Part shown: positions 1-9,111 of the stretch, piece after piece | Position numbering within the stretch: the first letter of the stretch is position 1 | Layout of the letters: each line of letters begins with the position of its first letter | Source: Lachnoclostridium phytofermentans ISDg | GTDB taxonomy: Bacteria; Bacillota; Clostridia; Lachnospirales; Lachnospiraceae | Assembly: GCF_000018685.1 (NCBI RefSeq) | Contig: NC_010001.1 | Span: forward strand, 884,001 to 948,000 | DNA: 64,000 nucleotides | Reading direction: 5' to 3' | The notes under the pieces: model-generated | Told to the model about the DNA's origin: nothing | The model's input: the letters and a program-made list of their open reading frames with translations, nothing else | Databases searched by the model: none | Position numbers and translations under genes: made by a program

Positions 1-52
1 ACTTTTTATGTTATAATACGTGTAATAAATAAAGACAGAAGGGGGTGGGTGC

Positions 53-589
53 TTGGATGAACTTATATTGATTAAACAGTGTCAAAAAGGCGATAAATCG
101 GCATTTCAGGCACTTATCTCTTTCTATTATCCATTTGTATCAAAATATCTACTAAAGCTGACCGGAGATGAGTATTTGAGCGAGGATCTAACGCAGGAAA
201 CATTTCTCCGGTTAATACGCTTCATTGATCATTATGATATCAATGGCAAGGCAAGCTTTTCCACCTATATCATGACCATTGCCAAACGCCTCTATATCGA
301 CCATTTGCGGAAAAATAAGCAGATATTTACAGACTTTACTGAGCTTGAGATTGATTCCGGAGAGGATATGGAACAGGCGGTTATCAAAAGCATGGAGATC
401 GACGAGGCGATAAAGCGGCTTAATTCTCTACCACAGGATCAGGCTATTGCTATTAAAATGAAATATCTGGAACAAAAAACGTTGGAGGAAATAGCAAGGC
501 AGCTTGATATACAACCAAAAACCATCAAAAGCCGAATACACAATGGCATAGTCAAGATTCGGCAGACATTGATAGGGGGCGAATCGTAG
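53..589 (+). CDS. ECF-type RNA polymerase sigma factor
   Basis: This is a 178-residue sigma-70 family factor of ECF size. It has region 2 (about residues 10-90, with a DHLRKNKQ stretch that fits the -10 recognition end) and region 4 (about 120-172, a helix-turn-helix reading TLEEIARQL then KTIKSRIHNG). It would direct RNA polymerase to a small stress or envelope regulon. The TTG start is preceded by a G-rich ribosome-binding site at 41-49, and a TATAAT at 12-17 could be its own -10 box; the -35 would lie outside the window. It overlaps the next gene by one base (TAGTG), so the two are translationally coupled and the neighbour is a candidate anti-sigma partner. Family assignment is firm; the regulon is unknown. 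Confidence 0.9.
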   Translation: MDELILIKQCQKGDKSAFQALISFYYPFVSKYLLKLTGDEYLSEDLTQETFLRLIRFIDHYDINGKASFSTYIMTIAKRLYIDHLRKNKQIFTDFTELEIDSGEDMEQAVIKSMEIDEAIKRLNSLPQDQAIAIKMKYLEQKTLEEIARQLDIQPKTIKSRIHNGIVKIRQTLIGGES

Positions 590-867
590 TGAACGAAAAT
601 TTGAATACACTTCTTGACTCACTGGATGAGGAAATTGAACGCAAATGCTTTGAGCTGAAAGAAAAGCAGCGTGAAAAAAACATGAATCGGACTTTTCTGA
701 TCTGTTGCCTGTTGTTTATTATTGTCCCGGTCACTCTGGTATTCCTTGGATTGAGTGCGCTGACATTTATCACTTGGGCGGTTATATTCATGGTGGTGAG
801 TGCAGTCGTTTTATCACCAGTTATTTTTAAATCTAATTTGGAGGTATTATACAATGAAAAGATTTGA
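589..867 (+). CDS. small two-span membrane protein, candidate anti-sigma partner
   Basis: A 92-residue protein with a charged, predicted helical N-terminus (about 1-30) followed by two hydrophobic segments (about 34-57 and 60-80). The start is a GTG that shares its first base with the sigma-factor stop codon. I recognise no domain and there is no zinc-finger anti-sigma motif. Position and topology (cytosolic helix plus membrane hairpin) suggest it binds and restrains the ECF sigma factor; this is inference from coupling only. Its end overlaps the start of the following gene. Confidence 0.6.
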   Translation: MNENLNTLLDSLDEEIERKCFELKEKQREKNMNRTFLICCLLFIIVPVTLVFLGLSALTFITWAVIFMVVSAVVLSPVIFKSNLEVLYNEKI

Positions 868-1786
868 AAAACTGCTTACCAATATCAATTTTAAAAAAGT
901 ACTCATCCTATATCTGGTTGCCGCTATTATTGCGGGAATTACGTCTGTTTCGCTTCTTGGTTATGTATTTCGTAACAAAATTGGGTTAATTTTTGACTAC
1001 AAAAAAGTTTCTGAAAAACTGGAACATAACTCCGATGCGACCGAAGTTCAATCTGACTTGGCCAACTTTGCTAATAAAAATGCGGATGTGGTAGACGTTG
1101 TGATTCTTGATGCAGATAATAAGATCTTGTTTTCTGCGAAACATTCAGAAGTCGCGAAAACAGGCTCAATCAGTCTGGAACTGGATCCTCAGTGGAAACA
1201 TGAGTATAAATTTATGATTGATCCATCAAATCCTGAGGTGGCATATCGTTTGATTAAAAGTGAAGCTTCTTTACGATCTGTAGTGTCTGTCATAAAAGGC
1301 AATGATTATTATGATGAACATGACGGAGAGTATTTTTTCGGTGTAAGTTCTGCAAAAACGGTTTATTCACTGAATTATATACGCGGAGAAAACAATAGCA
1401 AAACTTATTTTATTTTTGAATTTTTACCGGTAGAAAATGGTATGCTTTATATTAAAGTTGTGGCTGCCGCTGCTATGTTGTTCTTCATGCTTTACTGGGT
1501 GTTACTTGCTCTGTATGTTTATGCTGATGCAGTAAAATCAAAACTAAACGGAACGGCATGGGGAATTCTGATGTTATTCACAAACCTTGGTGGATTCGTT
1601 ATCTATAAAATTTACAAACAGAACGGCAAAACCTGCTTTAAATGTAAGGCGTTACAAGGAAAGAGCAATCTATATTGTACCGAATGCGGTGCAAAAATCG
1701 GAAGTTCCTGCGAAAAATGCGGTGCGTCATTTAATAGTCACGATCGGTATTGTAGGATATGCGGAGAAAAGAAAAAGGAAAGTTAA
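854..1786 (+). CDS. membrane protein with extracytoplasmic domain and C-terminal zinc ribbons
   Basis: The 310-residue protein starts at the ATG at 854, which has GGAGG at 839-843; an upstream in-frame start at 800 lacks a site. It has one N-terminal membrane span, an extracytoplasmic domain of about 170 residues, then two closely spaced spans that resemble the PLDc_N type (WVLLALYVYADA, then WGILMLFTNLGG). The C-terminus carries CxxC pairs (CFKC, CTEC, CEKC, CRIC) forming two zinc ribbons in the cytosol. It overlaps the preceding gene by 14 bases and ends the sigma-factor operon. A sensor that passes an envelope signal to the sigma factor is a reasonable inference; no enzyme motif is visible. 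Confidence 0.7.
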   Translation: MKRFEKLLTNINFKKVLILYLVAAIIAGITSVSLLGYVFRNKIGLIFDYKKVSEKLEHNSDATEVQSDLANFANKNADVVDVVILDADNKILFSAKHSEVAKTGSISLELDPQWKHEYKFMIDPSNPEVAYRLIKSEASLRSVVSVIKGNDYYDEHDGEYFFGVSSAKTVYSLNYIRGENNSKTYFIFEFLPVENGMLYIKVVAAAAMLFFMLYWVLLALYVYADAVKSKLNGTAWGILMLFTNLGGFVIYKIYKQNGKTCFKCKALQGKSNLYCTECGAKIGSSCEKCGASFNSHDRYCRICGEKKKES

Positions 1787-1912
1787 TAATTCTTGGTATC
1801 CTTATCCGGGGCATAGTATGATTGAAAAAGTTCCTGTAGACTCAATACATTCATGTAATACGCAATGTTTTTTAGTATAGAAATGAATTAAGTTTGTATC
1901 CCCCATCATGGC

Positions 1913-1941
1913 TTGTTTAATAGTGAGAAACAACCTATAAT
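1913..1941 (+). promoter_or_regulatory. sigma-A-type promoter for nikMN
   Basis: TTGTTT (1913-1918) is separated by 17 bases from a perfect TATAAT (1936-1941), about 35 bases before the nikMN start. No operator-like palindrome is evident between promoter and start. Confidence 0.55.
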
Positions 1942-1975
1942 GATCGATAGAATGAGATTGGAGAGGATACATATT

Positions 1976-2977
1976 ATGCACATGGCTGACGCTTTGGTTG
2001 CACCGGCAGTAGCGACAACAATGTATGCGGCTACTTCGGTAACAGCAGCTATTTCGGTGAAAAAAGTAAAATTAGAAAACGATAAAAAGATAGTTCCCTT
2101 CATGGGTGTAATGTCTGCTTTTGTGTTTGCGGCGCAAATGGTAAATATTACAATACCGGGAACTGGTTCTAGCGGACATTTTTGTGGAGGATTATTACTG
2201 GCGATACTAGTAGGACCTTATGCGGGATTTCTGGCTATGATATCTGTACTTGCTGTCCAATGTCTGCTTTTTGCGGATGGCGGCATTTTAGCACTTGGGG
2301 CTAACATATGGAATATGGCGTTTTATTCCTGCTTTATTGGATATCTATGTATATACCGTCCACTGATGAAAAAAAGTATGAGTACAGGAAAGATACTAAT
2401 AACATCTGTTCTTGCAAGTGTTGTTAGTTTACAACTTGGAGCGTTTAGTGTAACTCTTCAAACATTAATCTCTGGAGTTACTTCTTTATCTTTTGGTCAA
2501 TTTTTATTGTTTATGCAACCTATTCACCTTGCAATTGGAGTGCTGGAAGGTTTGATTACTGGTGCGGTTATTATATTTGTCTTTCATGCACGTCCTGAGC
2601 TTCTTCATAATAGTAATGCAGTGAATAAAATAGGTTTGAAACAGGTGCTCATTATTTTATCAACAGTAGTAATCTTTCTAGGTGGTGGGTTGTCCTTATT
2701 AGCATCAGAGAATCCGGACGGATTAGAGTGGTCGATTCAAAATTTAACTGGTAGTACGGACGTGGAACCAGAGAGTAAGTATATCGATGCAATGGATAAC
2801 GCTGCGAAGATACAAGAAAAGACAGCCTTACTTCCAGATTATTCATTCAAAGATAGTGAGTCGAAGCTAGGAACTTCGTTTTCTGGGGTTTTTGGAGCAA
2901 TAGTCGTAGGAGCGATTAGTTTAGGGTGTTGTGTCTTACTCAAGACATTTAAGAGAAAAGATGACATCTTGGAGTAA
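1976..2977 (+). CDS. nikMN: nickel ECF transporter substrate-binding component (NikM-NikN fusion type)
   Basis: The 333-residue CbiM/NikM-family protein starts at 1976, giving the family's MHMADAL N-terminus, with GGAGAGG at 1960-1966; in-frame codons further upstream do not fit the family. The metal ligands known from NikM structures are present: Met1, His2 and a His in SGHFCGG (residue 68). After the membrane core, the C-terminus holds NPDGLEWS and a final span, the PDGLE (NikN/CbiN-like) module fused in the same chain. It would capture Ni2+ at the membrane and needs the NikQ and NikO genes found at 10200 and 11224. Cobalt is the alternative substrate, but the adjacent urease argues for nickel. 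Confidence 0.85.
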   Translation: MHMADALVAPAVATTMYAATSVTAAISVKKVKLENDKKIVPFMGVMSAFVFAAQMVNITIPGTGSSGHFCGGLLLAILVGPYAGFLAMISVLAVQCLLFADGGILALGANIWNMAFYSCFIGYLCIYRPLMKKSMSTGKILITSVLASVVSLQLGAFSVTLQTLISGVTSLSFGQFLLFMQPIHLAIGVLEGLITGAVIIFVFHARPELLHNSNAVNKIGLKQVLIILSTVVIFLGGGLSLLASENPDGLEWSIQNLTGSTDVEPESKYIDAMDNAAKIQEKTALLPDYSFKDSESKLGTSFSGVFGAIVVGAISLGCCVLLKTFKRKDDILE

Positions 2978-2990
2978 GGAAATAATAAGA

Positions 2991-3041
2991 AATAAAGGTA
3001 TGATCTTTAGAAACATAGTTTCTAAAGATCATACCTTTATT
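2991..3041. terminator. bidirectional terminator with a 24-bp perfect stem
   Basis: A 24-base arm (2991-3014) and its exact reverse complement (3018-3041) flank a 3-base ATA loop. It lies between the convergent nikMN and urea-transporter genes. The stem begins with AATAAAGG and ends with CCTTTATT, so a weak U-tract exists in both directions. Confidence 0.75.
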
Positions 3042-3061
3042 CATGATAAGGAAAAGTTGAT

Positions 3062-4000
3062 TTACAACTTTGGCATGACCTTTCTAGCTCCTAAAAACAT
3101 CCAAGTGACTAATACAAAAGGCATAGTAAGCCCAGGAATTCCATATGGCATTAACCATGTATCAATAGCTGCGGTGATTGGTACGGTAAGAATTGAAGCA
3201 ATCACCCCGGTAAGTGGTGCAAATGGACGATCCGCATCGAATACCTTTGAAATCGCTAGTGCTGTCAATACCGCATTAAATCCATACAATCCTTGATTGA
3301 GCAAGGAAAACTCGGAACCCAAGCAATAAGCAGTAGCAAATCCCACAATAGTTCCGATAATTGCATACATTACAGATTTCCAATTGTCCCAAAATATTGC
3401 AACTAAAATAAGAATTCCTGAAATCAAAAAGGTTTGAAAATATACTTGTCCAACGCCATTTACTAATCCGTTTAACAAATTAAAATTACCATCATTGACC
3501 ATATGCCAGCTGGCTAAATCCTGCGGTAGTATTACAGATGCTAACTTAAAAACCTGAAGGTGATAACCTGCAAGAATAAATAGCCATGTTAAAATAATAT
3601 ATGGAAAAGTCAAAACAGGTATTTTAAGATTACTAAAAAAGTGATTCATCGCAGCTGTTAGTATGGCAACAAAGAAAGCTCCTAACAAAGCGATCCACCA
3701 TCGGTTATAACCCATAAAGAATATAGATAATGCTAATCCTATTAAAACAGAGTTATAACCTAGTAATCCCTGGTTTATCGTATTTTTATTTACACCGGTT
3801 ATATGGCCTGTTAAAGCACCTATCATAGAAGATATCAATGCGATTATCCCTAATTTATAGTCGGAAAAGGTAATCGCAATTAAAATAATTAGGCCGGATA
3901 ACGTATTTTCTACTAATATTACTTGAGAAATACCTTTTAGAGATGCGGTTATTAAATTATTAAGATTTAAATTTTTATTTTCTGTTTTGAGTTTATCCAT
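3062..4000 (-). CDS. urea transporter (UT family)
   Basis: A 312-residue membrane protein with the internal duplication typical of UT urea channels: each half holds a GLLGYNSVLIGLAL or GLYGFNAVLTALAI segment and an LTFPYIILTW or LTMPFVLVTW segment. It passes urea down its gradient into the cell, feeding the urease encoded next to it. I chose the ATG at 4000, which has GAGG upstream; a TTG start seven codons earlier has no ribosome-binding site. It lies at the 3' end of the ure operon on the same strand, with a roughly 100-base gap to ureD. Confidence 0.88.
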   Translation of the reverse strand: MDKLKTENKNLNLNNLITASLKGISQVILVENTLSGLIILIAITFSDYKLGIIALISSMIGALTGHITGVNKNTINQGLLGYNSVLIGLALSIFFMGYNRWWIALLGAFFVAILTAAMNHFFSNLKIPVLTFPYIILTWLFILAGYHLQVFKLASVILPQDLASWHMVNDGNFNLLNGLVNGVGQVYFQTFLISGILILVAIFWDNWKSVMYAIIGTIVGFATAYCLGSEFSLLNQGLYGFNAVLTALAISKVFDADRPFAPLTGVIASILTVPITAAIDTWLMPYGIPGLTMPFVLVTWMFLGARKVMPKL

Positions 4001-4050
4001 ACTAACTCTTACCTCATGCAAGTAATAATTTTTAACAAAAAAATTTTGAA

Positions 4051-4092
4051 AACAAGATAAAGTACGCTTTACGACTTTTCGAAGTAATGAAT
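4051..4092 (+). repeat. dispersed hairpin repeat, copy C
   Basis: Starts AACAAGATAAAGTAC, the same 15 bases as the copy at 38001, followed by a related ACGACTTTTC and ATGAAT end. It lies in the gap between the urea-transporter gene and ureD. See the finding on this repeat family. Confidence 0.6.
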
Positions 4093-4099
4093 AACATGC

Positions 4100-4924
4100 T
4101 TAATATTTTCCAAGAAACACAGGAGATCTTTTATACCATTTCATTCTGATCAACTTATGGCAGATGTCAAAAGCTCTCATGACTTCTTGTGTAGAAGAAG
4201 CAAGGACTCTAAGCATGAAACCAGGTTTGGAAAGCATAGATAAACCGTATCTACATTTTAAATTCTGGGTCTCCATCACATCATATAGCATTGATATCAA
4301 GCTCTCATCGGTATATTCACTAACAACAATCATTGTACCTAGATGAGAATATTCTTCAAATTGTCCAATACTACTCAGTGATTGACTGCCAGGCGTTAAT
4401 CTTATATGATCGAGTAGGATAAGATTATCTTCCAAATATACTTTTGTATTTAAGTCGAGCATATGGTAAGAAAATAGATTTCCCTTCGGGTCCCATCCCG
4501 AAGTTATGATATCGGTAGCAATTAAGCTGGTACCCTTCTCCATATGCACTATAGTTTTTTGCTTGTATCTTGAATTCTTATAACCTATTATTGGGTCTGG
4601 TAGGTATTCTAACAAGCTGCCTTCCTTTAATGTGATATTTATCTCTTGAACCACAGGATTTTTGGGAGTTTTGTATATCTTGGAGGCGGATTGAGTTGTC
4701 AATAGAAGCTGTGCTTCCTTAGCCAAATGAATATCCATTCGATAGGTATCCCCATCTACATAACCTCCACCTGGGTTCATGATATAAAAACACGCTTGCT
4801 CATCGTTATTTAGATAAAATGGATTCATTAGTTTGAAGGCACCATAAAAATACATATCTTGTGCTATCGTTTTTCCTCTTTTTTTCTCTGTAGATAATTG
4901 CAGATATCCAGTGTAATTAGTCAT
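4100..4924 (-). CDS. ureD: urease accessory protein UreD (UreH)
   Basis: A 274-residue UreD family protein, the scaffold that binds apo-urease and recruits UreF and UreG during nickel-site assembly. Family features include the LLTTQSASKIYK stretch near residue 80 and LLEYLPDPIIGYKNSRY near residue 110. It follows ureG with a 3-base gap and is the last accessory gene of the operon, which runs ureA-B-C-E-F-G-D. Length fits the family. Confidence 0.92.
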   Translation of the reverse strand: MTNYTGYLQLSTEKKRGKTIAQDMYFYGAFKLMNPFYLNNDEQACFYIMNPGGGYVDGDTYRMDIHLAKEAQLLLTTQSASKIYKTPKNPVVQEINITLKEGSLLEYLPDPIIGYKNSRYKQKTIVHMEKGTSLIATDIITSGWDPKGNLFSYHMLDLNTKVYLEDNLILLDHIRLTPGSQSLSSIGQFEEYSHLGTMIVVSEYTDESLISMLYDVMETQNLKCRYGLSMLSKPGFMLRVLASSTQEVMRAFDICHKLIRMKWYKRSPVFLGKY

Positions 4925-4927
4925 TCT

Positions 4928-5539
4928 CTAAGTTAATCCTTCCAGGCAAACATTTTTTCTAATCCAACTTATGACATCAGGAAGCCCTTCATCTTTCTTT
5001 AAATTGGTAAATACAAAAGGTTTATTCCCTCTGAATTTTCTAGTATCAGAGGCCATGATATCAAGGTTTGCACCTACATATGGAGCAAGGTCTGTTTTAT
5101 TAATCACAAACAAATCGGACTTAATCATTCCTTGACCACCTTTACGTGGTATTTTCTCGCCTTGTGCAACATCAATGATATAGATTGAAAAATCGGCTAG
5201 TTCAGGACTAAATGTTGCAGCTAGGTTATCTCCGCCACTTTCTACAAATACAATCTGAACATCTGGGTGTCTTTGAACCAGTTCATTTACAGCAGCAAAA
5301 TTCATGGAAGCGTCTTCTCGAATTGCAGTATGAGGGCATCCACCAGTTTCAACACCGATTATTCTGTCAGAAGGTAATACACCATTCTCCATTAAAAACT
5401 TTGCATCCTCTTTTGTATAGATATCATTAGTAACCACAGCCATGCTATAATCATCACTCATGTAACGTGTGAGTTTTTCTACAAGCATTGTCTTTCCAGC
5501 TCCAACTGGTCCGCCGACACCGATTTTTATGGGTTTCAT
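4928..5539 (-). CDS. ureG: urease accessory GTPase UreG
   Basis: A 203-residue SIMIBI-class GTPase that powers nickel insertion into urease. It shows the P-loop GVGGPVGAGKT (residues 7-17), the nickel-binding Cys-Pro-His motif at 68-70 (ETGGCPHTAIRED), VESGGDNLAATFSPEL, and the guanine-specificity motif NKTD. The start has AAAGAGGT upstream. All expected residues are present, so it should be active. Confidence 0.96.
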   Translation of the reverse strand: MKPIKIGVGGPVGAGKTMLVEKLTRYMSDDYSMAVVTNDIYTKEDAKFLMENGVLPSDRIIGVETGGCPHTAIREDASMNFAAVNELVQRHPDVQIVFVESGGDNLAATFSPELADFSIYIIDVAQGEKIPRKGGQGMIKSDLFVINKTDLAPYVGANLDIMASDTRKFRGNKPFVFTNLKKDEGLPDVISWIRKNVCLEGLT

Positions 5540-5605
5540 ATACTACCTCTTTTCTTAATAAATTAGGCATAACATCATTCCAATGAAAGATTAGATTCCT
5601 TATAT

Positions 5606-6292
5606 TTAAGACATAAAGATACGAATGTGTAATACTTCATGCCTCATCTGAGAAATTTCAATGCCTGAAGCCGTTATACCGAAATCGTCTTCTGTAAGCG
5701 TTTCAATTAAATTCCAAGCATCAGCGATAAAATCTTGAGATTCCTTAATAAGCTGTTGACCTTGTGTTTGACCGAGAGGAATACCACGAACAGCATTTTG
5801 TACAAGGTTTGCATTGGAGGAAAATAAGTAGCTCATAACAGTAGTATTCTTTGGAATAGAGAGAGAATGTGAAATCAAGGCAAATGCAATTGCTGGGTGG
5901 CCATAGCTGACCCCTTTCGCTATTCTATCTACGTAAGAAGTAAGTCGTGAAGAGGGGTAGAGTTGATTACCCAAGGTTAACAACCTTTCCCCTATGATTC
6001 TGCTACCTTCTCTACTTTCTCTAGCCAAAATCTGTGCTCGTAACATGCCATCTAACATCCATATGGTATCCATGTCATTATTCTCAAGAGCCTCATAAGC
6101 CAAGCGGCAGGCAAGACCATCTGAGTATACCAACTGTTCTTTGATATAAGCTTTATTCCATTTGGAAAAAGTCTCTTTATTAAAAATAATACCATCCTGA
6201 ATATAGGTCTCGAGGCCAAAAGAATGGCTAAATGCACCGGTTGGAAAGGTTGAGTCGCATAATTGAAGCAGATTTAAAACGTAATTATCCAT
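5606..6292 (-). CDS. ureF: urease accessory protein UreF
   Basis: A 228-residue all-helical UreF protein that acts with UreD as the platform and GTPase regulator for UreG. The N-terminus LLQLCDSTFPTGAFSHSFGL is the family signature, and AARVRG-like text near residue 170 is represented here as NAVRGIPLGQTQGQ. Its first 8 bases overlap the end of ureE, so translation is coupled. Confidence 0.95.
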   Translation of the reverse strand: MDNYVLNLLQLCDSTFPTGAFSHSFGLETYIQDGIIFNKETFSKWNKAYIKEQLVYSDGLACRLAYEALENNDMDTIWMLDGMLRAQILARESREGSRIIGERLLTLGNQLYPSSRLTSYVDRIAKGVSYGHPAIAFALISHSLSIPKNTTVMSYLFSSNANLVQNAVRGIPLGQTQGQQLIKESQDFIADAWNLIETLTEDDFGITASGIEISQMRHEVLHIRIFMS

Positions 6293-6740
6293 GGCTATGA
6301 CCTACATGACGAAATGCCAACTTTACTTTCTTGTTCTCACGAGTATAAGGAACTTCTAATTGCTTTAATAGTTCCTCTACTAGATAGTCGTATTGTACCA
6401 GCATTTCTATTTCATCAAATTGTGCTGGAATATGGCGATTTCCTATTTTATGCGCAATATCTCCCATCTGCCTCAGGCTGCTTGGACGTATGACAAGTAA
6501 ATCATCAGGAATAACATTTAACACGATAATATCTCGCTCATCCATATACAAAATATCGCCGGGGGAAAGATCTTTCTGCCCGTTTAGACAGATACCAATC
6601 TCCCTGCCGTGATCTGTAACCACTCTTTGGACTTTCTTTACCAAATTTGAACTCTCAACGAATACATTTTCCAGGTGTAGTTTATTTAGAATTTCATCGC
6701 TAATATTGTCAATATTGCCTACTACTTGTTCTATAATCAC
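6285..6740 (-). CDS. ureE: urease nickel metallochaperone UreE
   Basis: A 151-residue UreE dimer-type chaperone that delivers nickel to the urease maturation complex. It contains the conserved GNRHIPAQ metal-site region (about residue 103) and a short C-terminal HVGHSHG tail, much shorter than the long His tail of the Klebsiella protein. The start is GTG with TGAGGTG upstream. It overlaps ureF by 8 bases. Confidence 0.94.
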   Translation of the reverse strand: MIIEQVVGNIDNISDEILNKLHLENVFVESSNLVKKVQRVVTDHGREIGICLNGQKDLSPGDILYMDERDIIVLNVIPDDLLVIRPSSLRQMGDIAHKIGNRHIPAQFDEIEMLVQYDYLVEELLKQLEVPYTRENKKVKLAFRHVGHSHG

Positions 6741-6755
6741 AATTTCACCTCAAAC

Positions 6756-8468
6756 TTAAAATAAGAAATACCGCTGTGCTAAAGGAAGTTCCGCAGCTGG
6801 TTCACAAGTAATTAGTTCCCCATTAACCCTTACGTCATAAGTCTGAGGATCTACCGTTATTTCTGGTGTTTCGCAGTTATGCTTCATATCTTGTTTCGTT
6901 AAATTACGAATACCGAAAACTGGAAGTACTGTTTTTTCAAGTCCTAACTTTTTGTGTACACCCAATTCAAATGCAATTTTAGAGACAAATGTTATCGAAC
7001 TTCTTTGTAGAGCCAAGCCGTAAGATGCATACATTGGGCGATAAGTGATAGGCTGTGGAGTAGGAATTGATGCATTCGCATCTCCCATAATACTGTTTGC
7101 AACCATGCCACATTTTATAATCATATTTGGTTTTGCTCCGAAAAACTGAGGCTGCCATAGAACCAGATCCGCATATTTACCTACTTCAACCGATCCAACA
7201 TAGGTATTGATACCATGGGCAATTGCTGGATTTATTGTATATTTGGAAATATATCGTTTGGCTCTATTATTATCTCCGACGCCGCTATCGCCTTGTAATT
7301 TACCTCTTTGCTTTTTCATCTTATCCGCTGTCTGCCAGGTTCTTGTGATTACCTCACCAATACGCCCCATAGCTTGGGAATCGGAGCTCATAATACTGAA
7401 AATTCCCATATCATGCAAAATATCTTCTGCAGCGATTGTTTCCTTTCGGATACGGGAATCAGCAAATGCTACATCTTCTGGAACATTACGTCTTAAATGA
7501 TGGCAAACCATAAGCATATCCATATGTTCATCGATTGTATTGATGGTATATGGTTTGGTAGGGTTCGTTGAGGCTGGTAATACGTTTGAAAATGCACCCA
7601 TTTTAATAATATCTGGAGCATGTCCTCCACCCGCACCTTCTGTATGAAAGGTATGAATTACTCGACCATTTATCGAATCGATGGTGTCTTCGACGAATCC
7701 AAATTCATTTAAGGTATCTGTATGAATTGCCACTTGTACATCATATTCATCTGCAATTTTTAAGGAATGATCAATAACAGAACGCATTGCTCCAAAATCT
7801 TCATGAATTTTTAGTCCGATTACCCCTGCTCTGATCTGCTCGGTTAAGGCAACATCAGAGGATGTACTTCCTTTTCCTAATAATCCTACATTAATTGGGA
7901 GGCCTTCTACCGATTCCAGCATGCGGTGAATATTCCATTCTCCTGGGGTACAGGTGGTTGCTTTGGTACCTTCTGCTGGGCCAGTTCCACCACCAATTAG
8001 AGTGGTTACTCCTGATGTTAATGCAACATCTACTTGTTGAGGTGAAATAAAGTGAATGTGAGTATCAATACCACCGGCAGTCACAATAAGGCCTTCTCCT
8101 GCGATAATTTCAGTGGATGCTCCTATGATAATGTCTACATTCTTCATGATGCGAGGATTACCACTTTTACCAATAGCCGCAATTTTTCCATCTTTAATAC
8201 CGATGTCAGCCTTGTATATACCAGAGTAGTCAAGAATCACAGCATTGGTAATAACAAGATCCATTGCACCTTCTGCACGGCTTATAAGAGGGTCTTGTCC
8301 CATACCATCACGGATTACTTTACCTCCACCGAATATAACTTCATCTCCGTAACTAGTATAATCTTTTTCGATTTCTATAAATAAATCGGTATCACCTAAA
8401 CGAACAGCATCGCCAACGGTCGGGCCGTACTTTGCAGTATACAGTTCTCTGGTCATAGAAAAACTCAT
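6756..8468 (-). CDS. ureC: urease alpha subunit UreC
   Basis: The 570-residue catalytic subunit hydrolyses urea to ammonia and carbamate at a dinickel centre in the cytoplasm. All active-site residues are visible: His137 and His139 (DTHIHF), the Lys220 that becomes carbamylated (GLKIHEDFG), His249 and His275, the flap Cys322-His323 (VCHHLR), and Asp363 (SSDSQAMGR). These match the Klebsiella residues with an offset of three. It has TAGGAGGAATT upstream and begins one base after ureB. Length is standard, with no sign of decay. Confidence 0.98.
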   Translation of the reverse strand: MSFSMTRELYTAKYGPTVGDAVRLGDTDLFIEIEKDYTSYGDEVIFGGGKVIRDGMGQDPLISRAEGAMDLVITNAVILDYSGIYKADIGIKDGKIAAIGKSGNPRIMKNVDIIIGASTEIIAGEGLIVTAGGIDTHIHFISPQQVDVALTSGVTTLIGGGTGPAEGTKATTCTPGEWNIHRMLESVEGLPINVGLLGKGSTSSDVALTEQIRAGVIGLKIHEDFGAMRSVIDHSLKIADEYDVQVAIHTDTLNEFGFVEDTIDSINGRVIHTFHTEGAGGGHAPDIIKMGAFSNVLPASTNPTKPYTINTIDEHMDMLMVCHHLRRNVPEDVAFADSRIRKETIAAEDILHDMGIFSIMSSDSQAMGRIGEVITRTWQTADKMKKQRGKLQGDSGVGDNNRAKRYISKYTINPAIAHGINTYVGSVEVGKYADLVLWQPQFFGAKPNMIIKCGMVANSIMGDANASIPTPQPITYRPMYASYGLALQRSSITFVSKIAFELGVHKKLGLEKTVLPVFGIRNLTKQDMKHNCETPEITVDPQTYDVRVNGELITCEPAAELPLAQRYFLF

Positions 8469-8469
8469 A

Positions 8470-8790
8470 TCAATTCCTCCTAGTATCCAATTTACCGTCT
8501 ATCTTATTATTAAATCCGTATACGAAACGTTCTCCTGCATAATCCACCAACGAAACTTCTTTTGAGTCACCAGGCTCAAATCTAACCGCAGTACCCGCTG
8601 GTATATCAAGGTGCATGCCTATCGTTTCTTCCCTGTTAAATTGTATTGCAGAATTTACTTCATAAAAATGATAGTGAGATCCAACTTGAACAGGGCGATC
8701 CCCGGTGTTGACAGCTGTTATCTTAATAGTTCTTCTGCCTTCATTGCATGTAATTTCCTCGTTTTTTAAAATATATTCTCCTGGTTTCAA
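8470..8790 (-). CDS. ureB: urease beta subunit UreB
   Basis: A 106-residue UreB starting at a TTG (MKPGEYIL) with AAAGGAGGT upstream. The core [11 protein letters not shown] and [10 protein letters not shown] segments are typical. It is a separate polypeptide from UreA, as in Bacillus and Klebsiella, and packs around UreC in the (UreABC)3 assembly. Confidence 0.96.
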
Positions 8791-8808
8791 TTTACTGTTA
8801 CCTCCTTT

Positions 8809-9111
8809 TTATTTTATTGGTTGATGAACAGTAACTAATTTTGTGCCATCTGGAAAGGTCGCTTCTACCTGAACATCATGAATCATGTCTGCAATTCCAT
8901 CCATTACATCATCAACTGTAAGCACTTCTCGTCCGGCTTGCATCAATTCCGACACAGACTTTCCATCCCTTGCACCTTCTAATATTTCAAATGCAATCAT
9001 GGAAATAGCCTCAGGATAATTCAGTTTTAGCCCTCTTTCTTTTCTGCTTCTTGCAAGATTTGCAGCTACCACGATTAAGAGCTTTTCCTGTTCACGAGGT
9101 GATAGCATCAT
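8809..9111 (-). CDS. ureA: urease gamma subunit UreA
   Basis: A 100-residue UreA beginning MMLSPREQEKLL, with LNYPEAISMI, the VDDVMDG stretch and VEATFPDGTKLVTVH. The ribosome-binding site AAAGGAGGG lies 6 bases before the first ATG. It is the first gene of the ure operon; I could not point to a convincing promoter in the 700 bases upstream. Confidence 0.96.
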   Translation of the reverse strand: MMLSPREQEKLLIVVAANLARSRKERGLKLNYPEAISMIAFEILEGARDGKSVSELMQAGREVLTVDDVMDGIADMIHDVQVEATFPDGTKLVTVHQPIK

